From Lachnospiraceae bacterium (lineage in GTDB: Bacteria > Bacillota > Clostridia > Lachnospirales > Lachnospiraceae), in assembly GCA_910575105.1 (NCBI GenBank), contig CAJTDK010000005.1, positions 205,787 through 269,786 on the forward strand: 64,000 nucleotides of DNA, given 5' to 3'. The notes under the pieces were generated by a model. That model was not told the origin of the DNA. It saw nothing but the letters and a program-made list of their open reading frames with translations, and made no database searches. Position numbers and translations under genes: made by a program. This document shows positions 25,516 through 33,092 of this stretch, one piece after another (the stretch's first letter is position 1; every line of letters begins with the position of its first letter).

Positions 25516-26298
25516 ATGGCGTACAGAGAAAAAGAGACAGTGAAGGTGCTCGCTCAGGAGTGCCTTGCAGATGGTATTTTCAGCATGTGGATGGAGACGG
25601 AGGCGGCCAAAACCGCACGGCCGGGGCAGTTCATCTCCATGTATACCAATGATGCGGGCAAGCTCCTTCCAAGGCCCATCAGCATCTGTGAGACGGACGG
25701 GAAGGAGAAACTGCGGGTGGTGTACCGGGTGACCGGCGAAGGGACAGGGACAGAGCAGTTTTCCAGAATGAAAGCAGGAGATACCCTGGATATCATCGCG
25801 CCTTTGGGAAACGGTTTTCCCTTAGGGCGCGCAAAAGGAAGGCGGGTTTTTCTGATGGGCGGCGGCATCGGTGTCCCGCCGATCTTAGAGCTTGCAAAGC
25901 AGATGGAGTGCAAGGAGAAGCAGATCATCGTCGGATACCGCAACGGACAGACATTTTTAAGGGAAGAATTCGAGCAGAACGGCACGCTCTATATCTCTAC
26001 GGAGGACGGGAGCGTGGGCACGAAGGGCAACGTCATGGATGCTGTCCGGGGAAATGGCCTGCGTGGGGATATCATCTATGCCTGCGGGCCTGCGCCCATG
26101 CTCCGGGCAATCAAGGAATTTGCCGGGGATAATCATATGGAGTGCTATATCTCCCTGGAGGAGAGGATGGCCTGCGGGATCGGCGCATGTCTTGGGTGTG
26201 TGTGCCAGTCAAAGGAGAAGGATCCTCACAGCAATGTGAAGAATAAACGCATCTGCAAAGACGGCCCGGTATTTTTGGCAACGGAGGTGGAGATCTGA
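25516..26298 (+). CDS. pyrK: Dihydroorotate dehydrogenase B, electron-transfer subunit
   Basis: This 260-residue FAD/[2Fe-2S] protein passes electrons from the PyrD flavin to NAD+. The FAD-binding RPISIC motif lies at about residues 53-58, and the nucleotide-binding GGGIGVPPILELAKQ at about 115-129. The [2Fe-2S] cysteines are in CGIGACLGCVCQ with a fourth in RICKDGPVF. AGGAGAAG precedes the ATG. The stop overlaps the pyrD start by one base (TGATG), ensuring coupled translation of the two subunits. Confidence 0.96.
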   Translation: MAYREKETVKVLAQECLADGIFSMWMETEAAKTARPGQFISMYTNDAGKLLPRPISICETDGKEKLRVVYRVTGEGTGTEQFSRMKAGDTLDIIAPLGNGFPLGRAKGRRVFLMGGGIGVPPILELAKQMECKEKQIIVGYRNGQTFLREEFEQNGTLYISTEDGSVGTKGNVMDAVRGNGLRGDIIYACGPAPMLRAIKEFAGDNHMECYISLEERMACGIGACLGCVCQSKEKDPHSNVKNKRICKDGPVFLATEVEI

Positions 26299-27242
26299 TG
26301 AGTACGGAAAAGAAGATAGGGTGCGCAGCGGAAAATACCGTGGATATGCGGGTGAATATCGCCGGGATAGAGTGGAAGAACCCGGTGACGACAGCGTCAG
26401 GGACCTTCGGTTCGGGAGCGGAGTTCTCAGAATTCTTAGATCTTGGCAGGCTTGGCGCGGTGACCACAAAGGGTGTGGCGAATGTCCCGTGGGCAGGTAA
26501 TCCGACACCGAGAGTTGCGGAGGTCTGCGGCGGGATGATGAACGCCGTCGGGCTTCAGAACCCGGGGATCGACCTGTTCTGTGAGCGGGATATCCCGTTC
26601 CTCCGGCAGTACGATACGAAGATTATCGTGAATGTGTGCGGGAGGTCGGAAAAGGATTACTGCGAAGTGGCAGAGCGTCTTTCGGAGGAGGACGTGGATA
26701 TGCTAGAGATCAATATCTCCTGTCCGAATGTTAAGGAAGGCGGCATTGCCTTCGGCCAGGACCCGAAAGCGGCTGAGAGCATCACAAAAGCGGTGAAAAG
26801 GTATGCGAAGCAGCCGGTCATCATGAAGCTGAGCCCCAATGTGACCAGCATCTCTGAGATGGCTAAGGCAGTGGAGGCGGGCGGCGCAGATGCGGTGTCC
26901 CTGATCAATACATTGACAGGCATGAAGATCGACATTCACCGCCGCCGGTTCGTCCTTGCCAATAAGACCGGGGGAGTGTCCGGGCCTGCGATCCATCCGA
27001 TCGCGGTGCGCATGGTCTACGAGGCCGCCCACGCGGTAAAGCTTCCGGTAATCGGGATGGGCGGGATCTTCAGCACGCAGGATGCCATCGAGATGATCCT
27101 TGCAGGCGCGGATGCCGTGTCGGTGGGCACGGCGAATTTCCATAATCCGGCAGTGACGGCAGAGATCGCAGAGGGCATTGAAAGCTATATGCGGACATAT
27201 GGATTTACCAGAGTGTCTGATATGGTGGGATTGGTAGAGTGA
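26298..27242 (+). CDS. pyrD: Dihydroorotate dehydrogenase B, catalytic subunit
   Basis: This 314-residue class 1B enzyme oxidises dihydroorotate to orotate with FMN. The catalytic Cys lies in EINISCPNVKEGG at about residues 135-147. Other motifs are VTTASGTFGSG, VMKLSPNVT-type lysine loop, LINTLTGM, and a C-terminal phosphate-binding MGGIFSTQDAIEMILAGA. The N-terminal tail before VDMRVNIAG is a little longer than usual. Class 1B is shown by the adjoining pyrK. Confidence 0.96.
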   Translation: MSTEKKIGCAAENTVDMRVNIAGIEWKNPVTTASGTFGSGAEFSEFLDLGRLGAVTTKGVANVPWAGNPTPRVAEVCGGMMNAVGLQNPGIDLFCERDIPFLRQYDTKIIVNVCGRSEKDYCEVAERLSEEDVDMLEINISCPNVKEGGIAFGQDPKAAESITKAVKRYAKQPVIMKLSPNVTSISEMAKAVEAGGADAVSLINTLTGMKIDIHRRRFVLANKTGGVSGPAIHPIAVRMVYEAAHAVKLPVIGMGGIFSTQDAIEMILAGADAVSVGTANFHNPAVTAEIAEGIESYMRTYGFTRVSDMVGLVE

Positions 27243-27275
27243 TATGGCGCCGCGGGGACTGCCCGGTTATTGGGT

Positions 27276-28511
27276 TTACTCGTATCGTTCATCAATGACT
27301 CTCTTGGACTTTTTCTCGCTTCGCGGGAGCAGGCCAAGTTCCACAACCTTGACAAGCGGTGTGAATCCGATCCGGCTTTTGACCTTTTCCGCGATCCTTC
27401 TGGCAAGGTCGAGGAAGTCCACCGTACCGTTTGTTTCCACATAGAGACGCATGGTGTCGCGTCCGTCCAGGTGGGAGATGCGGATCTGGTATTCGCTGGA
27501 GGTTTCCGGGAATTCCTTAAGGATTTCCTCGATCTGGCTCGGGAATACATTAACGCCCTTGATCTTGATCATATCGTCGGTTCTTCCCATGATGATATCC
27601 AGACGCGGGAATTTGCTGCCGCACGGGCAGTCTCCAGGGATAATGCGTGAGAGGTCGTGGGTGCGGTAGCGGATGAGCGGCGCCCCTTCTTTCACGAGGG
27701 TGGTGATGACGATCTCCCCGGGTTCACCGTCAGGCACAGGCTTTAAGGTGACCGGATCGACGATCTCGATGTAAATGTAGTCGTCCCAGTAGTGCATTCC
27801 GGTGCTGTGCTTACAGTTGATGCCGATGCCCGGCCCGTAGATCTCGGTAAGCCCGTAGATGTCATAAAGCTCGATGCCAAGCTCACTGGAGATTCTCTGG
27901 CGCATCTTCTCGCCCCAGCGTTCGGAGCCGATGACACCCTTCTTTAAGCAGATCTTATCTTTGATCCCCCGCTTCTCGATCTCTTCGGCGAGGAGAAGAG
28001 CATAGGAGGAGGTAGCGCAGATGACGGTGCTCTTCATGTCCATCATCATCTTGAGCTGTTTGTCCGTGTTGCCAGGCCCCATGGGGATGACCATCGCGCC
28101 CAGCTTCTCCGCGCCGTTCTGGAAACCGATCCCGGCAGTCCACAGGCCGTAACCCGGCGTGATCTGGATACGGTCTGTATTGGTGATTCCGGCGGTCTCA
28201 TAGCAGCGGGCGAACATAATGGCCCAGTCGTCCACGTCCTTGGCTGTATAAGGGATGATGACCGGGAGTCCTGTCGTTCCCGAGGAGGAATGTATGCGCA
28301 CGATATCCTCTTCGGGGGCGGTCATCAGCCCCAGGGGGTATGCTTCCCGCAGGTCGTTTTTTTCGGAGAAGGGAAGCTTTTCAAAATCCTCCGGGGCGGA
28401 GATTCCTGTGATCCCTGTCTCCTCAAGCTTTTTCCCGTAGAAGCTTTTGGCTTTTCTGAGAGATTGGATCTGATGGTTTACCTGACTGATCTGTAAATCT
28501 GAAATCTGCAT
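27276..28511 (-). CDS. paaK: Phenylacetate-CoA ligase family protein
   Basis: This 411-residue adenylate-forming enzyme activates an aryl acid to its CoA thioester. It shows the AMP-binding loop HSSSGTTGLPVIIPY, the YGLTEIYGPG motif, RTHDLSRI and the C-terminal GRTDDMIKIKGVNVFPSQIE. Length and motifs match PaaK. It is the last gene of the minus-strand iorA-iorB-paaK cluster. The cluster would convert arylpyruvates from aromatic amino acids into aryl-acetyl-CoA, with this ligase interconverting CoA ester and free acid. The direction in vivo is inference. Confidence 0.9.
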   Translation of the reverse strand: MQISDLQISQVNHQIQSLRKAKSFYGKKLEETGITGISAPEDFEKLPFSEKNDLREAYPLGLMTAPEEDIVRIHSSSGTTGLPVIIPYTAKDVDDWAIMFARCYETAGITNTDRIQITPGYGLWTAGIGFQNGAEKLGAMVIPMGPGNTDKQLKMMMDMKSTVICATSSYALLLAEEIEKRGIKDKICLKKGVIGSERWGEKMRQRISSELGIELYDIYGLTEIYGPGIGINCKHSTGMHYWDDYIYIEIVDPVTLKPVPDGEPGEIVITTLVKEGAPLIRYRTHDLSRIIPGDCPCGSKFPRLDIIMGRTDDMIKIKGVNVFPSQIEEILKEFPETSSEYQIRISHLDGRDTMRLYVETNGTVDFLDLARRIAEKVKSRIGFTPLVKVVELGLLPRSEKKSKRVIDERYE

Positions 28512-28576
28512 GATCTTAATAGTCCTTTCTTTTCTTATTTATTGAATGATATATTTTACCATTTGCCGATGAAGGC

Positions 28577-29167
28577 TTAAGGTGTCTCTGCGTGTCTGCG
28601 GGCATATGCCAGCGCCTTAAAGTTGAGCTCATGAAACCTTTCGGGAAGGCGGCTTATTATGGCTGTTTTGATATCCTCCTCGGCAAGTCCCAGGGCACCG
28701 CTTTTTATGGCCGCGCCAAGAAGGAGAATGTTCAGCACCTTAGAAGAGCCGATCTCTTCGCAGGCTTTTTGTGTGTCTATGATGAACAGCTTTTTTACGT
28801 GCTCCTGCAGGTATGCGGTCATCTCGCCGCCACTGTAGGAGGAGCCGGAAAGCGTGGCAGTGACTGGGCTGATCTTATGGCTGCTCGTGATGACGGTTCC
28901 GCCTTCTCTGAGGAAAGGCAGCATCCGCACGGCTTCGCCCGGCTCGAAGCCAATGATGATATCGGCTTCTCCCTTTGCGATCATGGGAGAATATAAGCCT
29001 TTTCCGATGCGCACATGGCTGAATACGCTTCCGCCCCGCTGCGCCATGCCGATGGTCTCCGCGCTCATCACGGGAAGAGCTTTGCTCATGGCGGCGGCAG
29101 AGATCAACTTGGAGGCAAGGACGGTTCCCTGGCCGCCTACCCCGCATAGTATAATATTTTTATTCAC
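28577..29167 (-). CDS. iorB: Indolepyruvate:ferredoxin oxidoreductase, beta subunit
   Basis: This 196-residue gamma-type domain protein begins NIILCGVGGQGTVLASKLI, the signature of IorB. AETIGMAQRGGSVFSHVRIG and FEPGEAVRMLPFL follow. It uses a GTG start at 29167 with AAAGGAGG just upstream, overlapping the iorA stop by 8 bases. The reading frame stays open upstream, but that part only mirrors iorA. It works with IorA to oxidise arylpyruvates to aryl-acetyl-CoA while reducing ferredoxin. Confidence 0.94.
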   Translation of the reverse strand: MNKNIILCGVGGQGTVLASKLISAAAMSKALPVMSAETIGMAQRGGSVFSHVRIGKGLYSPMIAKGEADIIIGFEPGEAVRMLPFLREGGTVITSSHKISPVTATLSGSSYSGGEMTAYLQEHVKKLFIIDTQKACEEIGSSKVLNILLLGAAIKSGALGLAEEDIKTAIISRLPERFHELNFKALAYARRHAETP

Positions 29168-31082
29168 GGCTTTTGGCCTCCTTTCCATTTGCGATAGCGC
29201 CTGTAGGGCATAGCTGGCTGCACAGTGTACAACCGGTGCACAGGGAGGAGTCGATGCAGACCTTGTCTCCATTAAGGATGAGCGCCGGGCAGCCCAGCTC
29301 GCGGATACATTTGCGGCAGGAGATGCATTTTTCCGAGAGCACATGCATGACTGGGGCAGGCTGCGTGACCGCGATACAGGGAGATCTGAAGACAACCGCC
29401 TTAACGCCGGGCTTTTCTGCGGTACGCTTTACACAGCTTACGGCTTTTTTTAGATCAAGCGGGTCAACAGTCTCAACGGCAGTAAGACCGATGCCTTGCA
29501 ATACGGCTTCGATATTTATCTTGGATGTCATCTCGCCCATCATCGTCTGTCCGGTACCGGGGTGGGGCTGGTGTCCGGTCATGGCGGTGGTGGAGTTATC
29601 CAGGATGATGAGCGTCATGTCCGACTGATTGTACACGGCATTCACAACGCCGGTTATGGCGGAGGCGAAGAAGGTGGAATCTCCCACGAAGGCAAAGCAA
29701 TGGGTGTCCGGCTCGATGTGCCCGACGCCCTGCGCGATGCCAAGGCCCGCGCCCATACACAGGCAGGTGTCGACCATGTCAAGAGGCATGGCATTCCCCA
29801 GGGTATAGCAGCCGATGTCTCCGCAGAAGATGGTCTTCTTTCCTTTCATAGCTGTCTTTACTGCGTAGAAGGACGCACGGTGCGGGCAGCCGGCACACAG
29901 AACCGGAGGGCGGACGGGAAGGTTAGGCGGGTTATCCGAAGCGGCAGCGGCGGCCGGCACTGCGCGGCGCTCTTCCTGGGCGAGGAAACTGTGGATATCC
30001 TCCGATACGCTGTCCCGGGTGTTCTCCCCTGCGTTTTTCACGTGATGGCTGAGCTTGCCGCAGATCTTCGCCGGGAGATGGTATTTGCCGCACAGATACG
30101 TAAGCTCGCGTTCGATGACCGGGTCAAGCTCTTCGATACAGAGCACTTCGTCAAGTCCTTCTAAAAATTCCAGCGCCAGCCTTTCCGGGAAGGGATGCGG
30201 GGTGGCGATCTTAAGAAGCGGCACGCTTCCCGCAGTCTTTAGTGCTTCCATGACATAGGTAAAGCTGATGCCTCCGGCGGCGATCCCCCGGCGGGGAGCA
30301 TGAAGGCTTTCAGCCGGGACGCCGCAGGGGCCGCCTGATATATCGTCAGGGAGATACTTGGGGCTGCCTGAGCCGCCCGATGCTTTTGCAGGGCGGATGA
30401 TTTTATTCCGCTCATAGGAAGAAAAATCTTCGGCGAGCCTTACATTTCTCTCCTCGATCTTTAGGTGGTTCTGATAGGACAGGCGGGGGAAGATGACCCA
30501 GCGGGCAGAGTCCTTTGCGAATCCGTCCGGCCTGTGTACCGTATATTCGTCCGGGTCTTTTACCGTGACGGAGGCGTAGCTGTGGCACACCCTTGTAGTG
30601 GGGCGCAGGAAAACAGGAGTCTTGTACTTTTCCGAGCAGGCAAATGCCTCCTGCACCATCTCATAGGCTTCCTGCGCCGAGGACGGGTCGAAGCAGGGAA
30701 GCTTTGAAAAGAAAGAAAAATGTCTGGTATCCTGCTCTGTCTGGGAGGATACCGGGCCGGGGTCGTCCGCCACAAGGACTACCATGCCGCCCTTGACACC
30801 GATATAAGCAAGGCTCATCAGCGGGTCGGCGGCTACGTTAAGTCCCACCTGCTTCATCGTCACCAGGCTTCGGGCGCCGGCGTATGCGGCTCCGGCGGCA
30901 ACTTCCATAGCGGCCTTTTCATTGACGGACCACTCGACGTAAGTCTGGTCCGGCCGATGCTTTGCCACAGTCTCTAACACCTCTGTAGAGGGCGTGCCGG
31001 GATAGCCGGACACGAGATTCACTCCAGCGGCGACGGCGCCAAGGGCAATGGCCTCATTGCCCATTAAAAATTCCTTATGCAT
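29160..31082 (-). CDS. iorA: Indolepyruvate:ferredoxin oxidoreductase, alpha subunit
   Basis: This 640-residue thiamine-diphosphate enzyme starts with a pyruvate:ferredoxin-type domain (GNEAIALGAVAAGVNLVSGYPGTPSTE). Its C-terminal half holds the TPP-binding segment CGDIGCYTLG and GDSTFFASAITGVVNAVYN. Two [4Fe-4S] cysteine sets close the protein: CISCRKCIRELGCP and CTGCTLCSQLCP. It supplies aryl-CoA and reduced ferredoxin from aromatic 2-oxo acids, a known route of amino-acid fermentation in gut Clostridia. GAGGTGA precedes the ATG. It is divergent from pyrE. Confidence 0.96.
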   Translation of the reverse strand: MHKEFLMGNEAIALGAVAAGVNLVSGYPGTPSTEVLETVAKHRPDQTYVEWSVNEKAAMEVAAGAAYAGARSLVTMKQVGLNVAADPLMSLAYIGVKGGMVVLVADDPGPVSSQTEQDTRHFSFFSKLPCFDPSSAQEAYEMVQEAFACSEKYKTPVFLRPTTRVCHSYASVTVKDPDEYTVHRPDGFAKDSARWVIFPRLSYQNHLKIEERNVRLAEDFSSYERNKIIRPAKASGGSGSPKYLPDDISGGPCGVPAESLHAPRRGIAAGGISFTYVMEALKTAGSVPLLKIATPHPFPERLALEFLEGLDEVLCIEELDPVIERELTYLCGKYHLPAKICGKLSHHVKNAGENTRDSVSEDIHSFLAQEERRAVPAAAAASDNPPNLPVRPPVLCAGCPHRASFYAVKTAMKGKKTIFCGDIGCYTLGNAMPLDMVDTCLCMGAGLGIAQGVGHIEPDTHCFAFVGDSTFFASAITGVVNAVYNQSDMTLIILDNSTTAMTGHQPHPGTGQTMMGEMTSKINIEAVLQGIGLTAVETVDPLDLKKAVSCVKRTAEKPGVKAVVFRSPCIAVTQPAPVMHVLSEKCISCRKCIRELGCPALILNGDKVCIDSSLCTGCTLCSQLCPTGAIANGKEAKSRE

Positions 31083-31253
31083 GATCTCACCTCTGATTTG
31101 TAATGCTGTTGAAAATATTCCTAACTATTGTATCATAATGTGGGGAATACAAAAACATTTTTTTGTTATACGGTTTTGTAATTTGGCAAGACGGATAAAA
31201 TTGCAGAGATTTAATCCGGAATGGTTATGTCGGAGGAGGACAGAACAAAAGAG

Positions 31254-31282
31254 TTGAACGTAAATGATGAATATGTTAAAAT
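31254..31282 (+). promoter_or_regulatory. pyrE promoter
   Basis: TTGAAC (31254-31259) and TAAAAT (31277-31282) are 17 bp apart, with an extended -10 TG at 31274-31275. The core TATGTTAAAAT is identical to that before pyrC. Confidence 0.7.
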
Positions 31283-31341
31283 TGAGAAAATATCGAATGA
31301 CAGATATGGCATAAGCCGTAAGGATAAAGGAGAATTATTTT

Positions 31342-32022
31342 ATGGAGACATACAAAAAAGAATTTATTGAATTCATGGTAGAAAGCGACGTGCTGAAGTT
31401 CGGAGAGTTTACGCTGAAGAGCGGGAGGAAGTCGCCGTTTTTTATGAATGCGGGAGCCTATGTGACAGGAACCCAGCTTTGTAAGCTTGGCGAATATTAC
31501 GCGAAGGCGATCCACGATACCTACGGTCTTGATTTTGACGTGCTGTTCGGGCCTGCCTATAAGGGAATCCCCCTTGCGGTAGCCGCGACGATGGCGATAA
31601 GTAAGCTGTACGGCAAGGATATCCGCTACTGTTCCAATCGGAAAGAGGTGAAAGACCACGGCGATACGGGTATTCTTCTCGGGAGTAAGCTAAAGGACGG
31701 CGACCGGGTTGTGATCATCGAGGATGTAACGACGTCTGGGAAGTCGATCGAAGAGACGTTTCCCATTATAAAGGCTCAGGCGGACGTAGAGGTGAAGGGG
31801 CTTATCGTCTCCCTCAACCGGATGGAAGTCGGAAAGGGAGGAACGTTAAGCGCGCTGGATGAGATCCGGGAGTTATACGGCTTTCGGGCGAGCGCTATTG
31901 TGACGATGGAGGAAGTTGTTGCACACCTTTACAATCAGCCGTGCAACGGAAAAATTGTCATCGATGATACATTAAAATCAGCAATTGATGCATATTATGA
32001 ACAGTACGGTGCAAGAGCTTAA
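31342..32022 (+). CDS. pyrE: Orotate phosphoribosyltransferase
   Basis: This 226-residue enzyme joins orotate to PRPP to give OMP. The PRPP-binding motif VVIIEDVTTSGKSIEET lies at about residues 121-137, and the flexible-loop Lys segment is YCSNRKEVKDHGDTG. KSGRKSPFFMNAG is the N-terminal substrate region. Length is normal. It is separated from pyrCFKD by the minus-strand iorA-iorB-paaK genes and has its own promoter. AAGGAGAA precedes the ATG. Confidence 0.96.
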   Translation: METYKKEFIEFMVESDVLKFGEFTLKSGRKSPFFMNAGAYVTGTQLCKLGEYYAKAIHDTYGLDFDVLFGPAYKGIPLAVAATMAISKLYGKDIRYCSNRKEVKDHGDTGILLGSKLKDGDRVVIIEDVTTSGKSIEETFPIIKAQADVEVKGLIVSLNRMEVGKGGTLSALDEIRELYGFRASAIVTMEEVVAHLYNQPCNGKIVIDDTLKSAIDAYYEQYGARA

Positions 32023-32060
32023 GAGCATGGCACGGTAAAATATCTGAGGAGGGGTTGGAG

Positions 32061-32213
32061 ATGAACGAAAAGGCATATAAGACGATGGGAATCACAGGGG
32101 CGGCAAGCATAGCCGTCGGAATAGTAGCGCTTGTGATTGGGATTACGCTGGGCGTGATCTCGGTGATCAGCGGTGCGCAGCTTTTAAAGGACAGAAAGGG
32201 GCTTACGTTTTAA
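32061..32213 (+). CDS. Small membrane protein (50 residues)
   Basis: An ATG with GAGGAGGGGTTGGAG upstream opens a 50-codon frame: a polar start MNEKAYKTMGITG, one long hydrophobic helix rich in Ile, Val and Gly (about 14-40), and a basic tail LLKDRKGLTF. It lies between pyrE and the VanZ gene on the same strand. I do not recognise a named family. The strong ribosome site and clean membrane-helix pattern make it likely real. Confidence 0.65.
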   Translation: MNEKAYKTMGITGAASIAVGIVALVIGITLGVISVISGAQLLKDRKGLTF

Positions 32214-32248
32214 GAGGATAGTATGAAGGCAGAAGGGGAGCTATATAT

Positions 32249-32785
32249 TTGAATGTAAGGGACAAAAAAAGGATTCGGTTTATCGGGAAGATTTTATTTG
32301 TACTTTATATTGCATTTATCATATATTTTCTGATATTCTCTGACTGGTACGGGCGCTCCGGCGTGACAGCGGAGTACCGTTATAATCTGGTATTGTTCCG
32401 GGAGATTAAAAGGTTCTGGCAATACCGGGAGCAGCTTGGGATGTTTGCTATGTTCACGAATCTGTTCGGCAATGTCCTGATCTTTATGCCGTTCGGCTTT
32501 TTTATGCCGGTAGCCTGTAAAAACCGTAGATTTTTTTCGGCGTTTTTCTACAGCTTCGGCCTGAGCCTGTGCGTGGAGACATTTCAGCTTGTGGCAAAGG
32601 TGGGCAGTTTTGATGTGGATGACCTGCTTTTGAATACAGTCGGAGGGGCAGCAGGGTATGTCCTGTATGCGGGATGTAATGCAATAAGGAGAAGATATGT
32701 TTATCAAAAGACAAAAGGATTCAGCGGAAGACAGAGAGAAAGAGCTTGCAAGGGCGAGGGCAAGGCAGCGCAAAAAGCTGATTAA
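32249..32785 (+). CDS. VanZ-family membrane protein
   Basis: This 178-residue protein has the VanZ pattern: a basic N-terminus and helix (about 8-28), YNLVLFREIKRFW, NLFGNVLIFMPFGFFMP, a helix around FSLCVETFQL, and the signature DVDDLLLNTVGGAAGYVLY. VanZ proteins are small membrane proteins; one confers low-level teicoplanin resistance, but most have unknown roles. It begins with TTG at 32249 after GGGGAG. The last 30 residues are very basic and overlap the next gene by 89 bases, which is odd: the domain ends near residue 148, so the tail may be read-through after loss of a stop. Confidence 0.85.
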   Translation: MNVRDKKRIRFIGKILFVLYIAFIIYFLIFSDWYGRSGVTAEYRYNLVLFREIKRFWQYREQLGMFAMFTNLFGNVLIFMPFGFFMPVACKNRRFFSAFFYSFGLSLCVETFQLVAKVGSFDVDDLLLNTVGGAAGYVLYAGCNAIRRRYVYQKTKGFSGRQRERACKGEGKAAQKAD

Positions 32786-33092
32786 GACAAGGTACGGGCA
32801 GAGACAGAAAAAGCATGCCAGGAAGGGGATACAGTCCTGCATGCTGGCTGTGCTGGCCGTCGGCTTGGTCATTATGATGGTAGTCAATTCGTTTAAGGCG
32901 AAGGGGGATATCAGCATATTATACGGGCTTTTAGGCTTTGCGGTGCCGGTGATCGCCTGGCGCGGGCTTGTGTATGCCGTCCGCGGTTTTAATGAAAGGG
33001 AGAAGAATTACATAACATGCAAGATCGGTGCTGGGTGCAATGGCGCGGTGATCTTATGTGTGTGTGCAATATTTATCAGGGGGCTTTTTTAG
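32697..33092 (+). CDS. Small basic membrane protein, DUF6142-like
   Basis: This 131-residue protein has a highly basic N-terminus (Lys/Arg/Gln rich, about 1-45) and three hydrophobic helices (about 48-65, 75-95, 112-130). The arrangement resembles small Clostridia membrane proteins of the DUF6142 kind; I am not sure of the family. AGGAGAAG lies before the ATG, inside the VanZ gene. The stop TAG at 33090-33092 directly abuts the ATG of the aminopeptidase gene at 33093. Confidence 0.65.
   Translation: MFIKRQKDSAEDREKELARARARQRKKLIKTRYGQRQKKHARKGIQSCMLAVLAVGLVIMMVVNSFKAKGDISILYGLLGFAVPVIAWRGLVYAVRGFNEREKNYITCKIGAGCNGAVILCVCAIFIRGLF

Noticed and set aside
29496..30164. A 222-codon open frame on the plus strand
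   Set aside because: Antisense of iorA, with no recognisable protein features.
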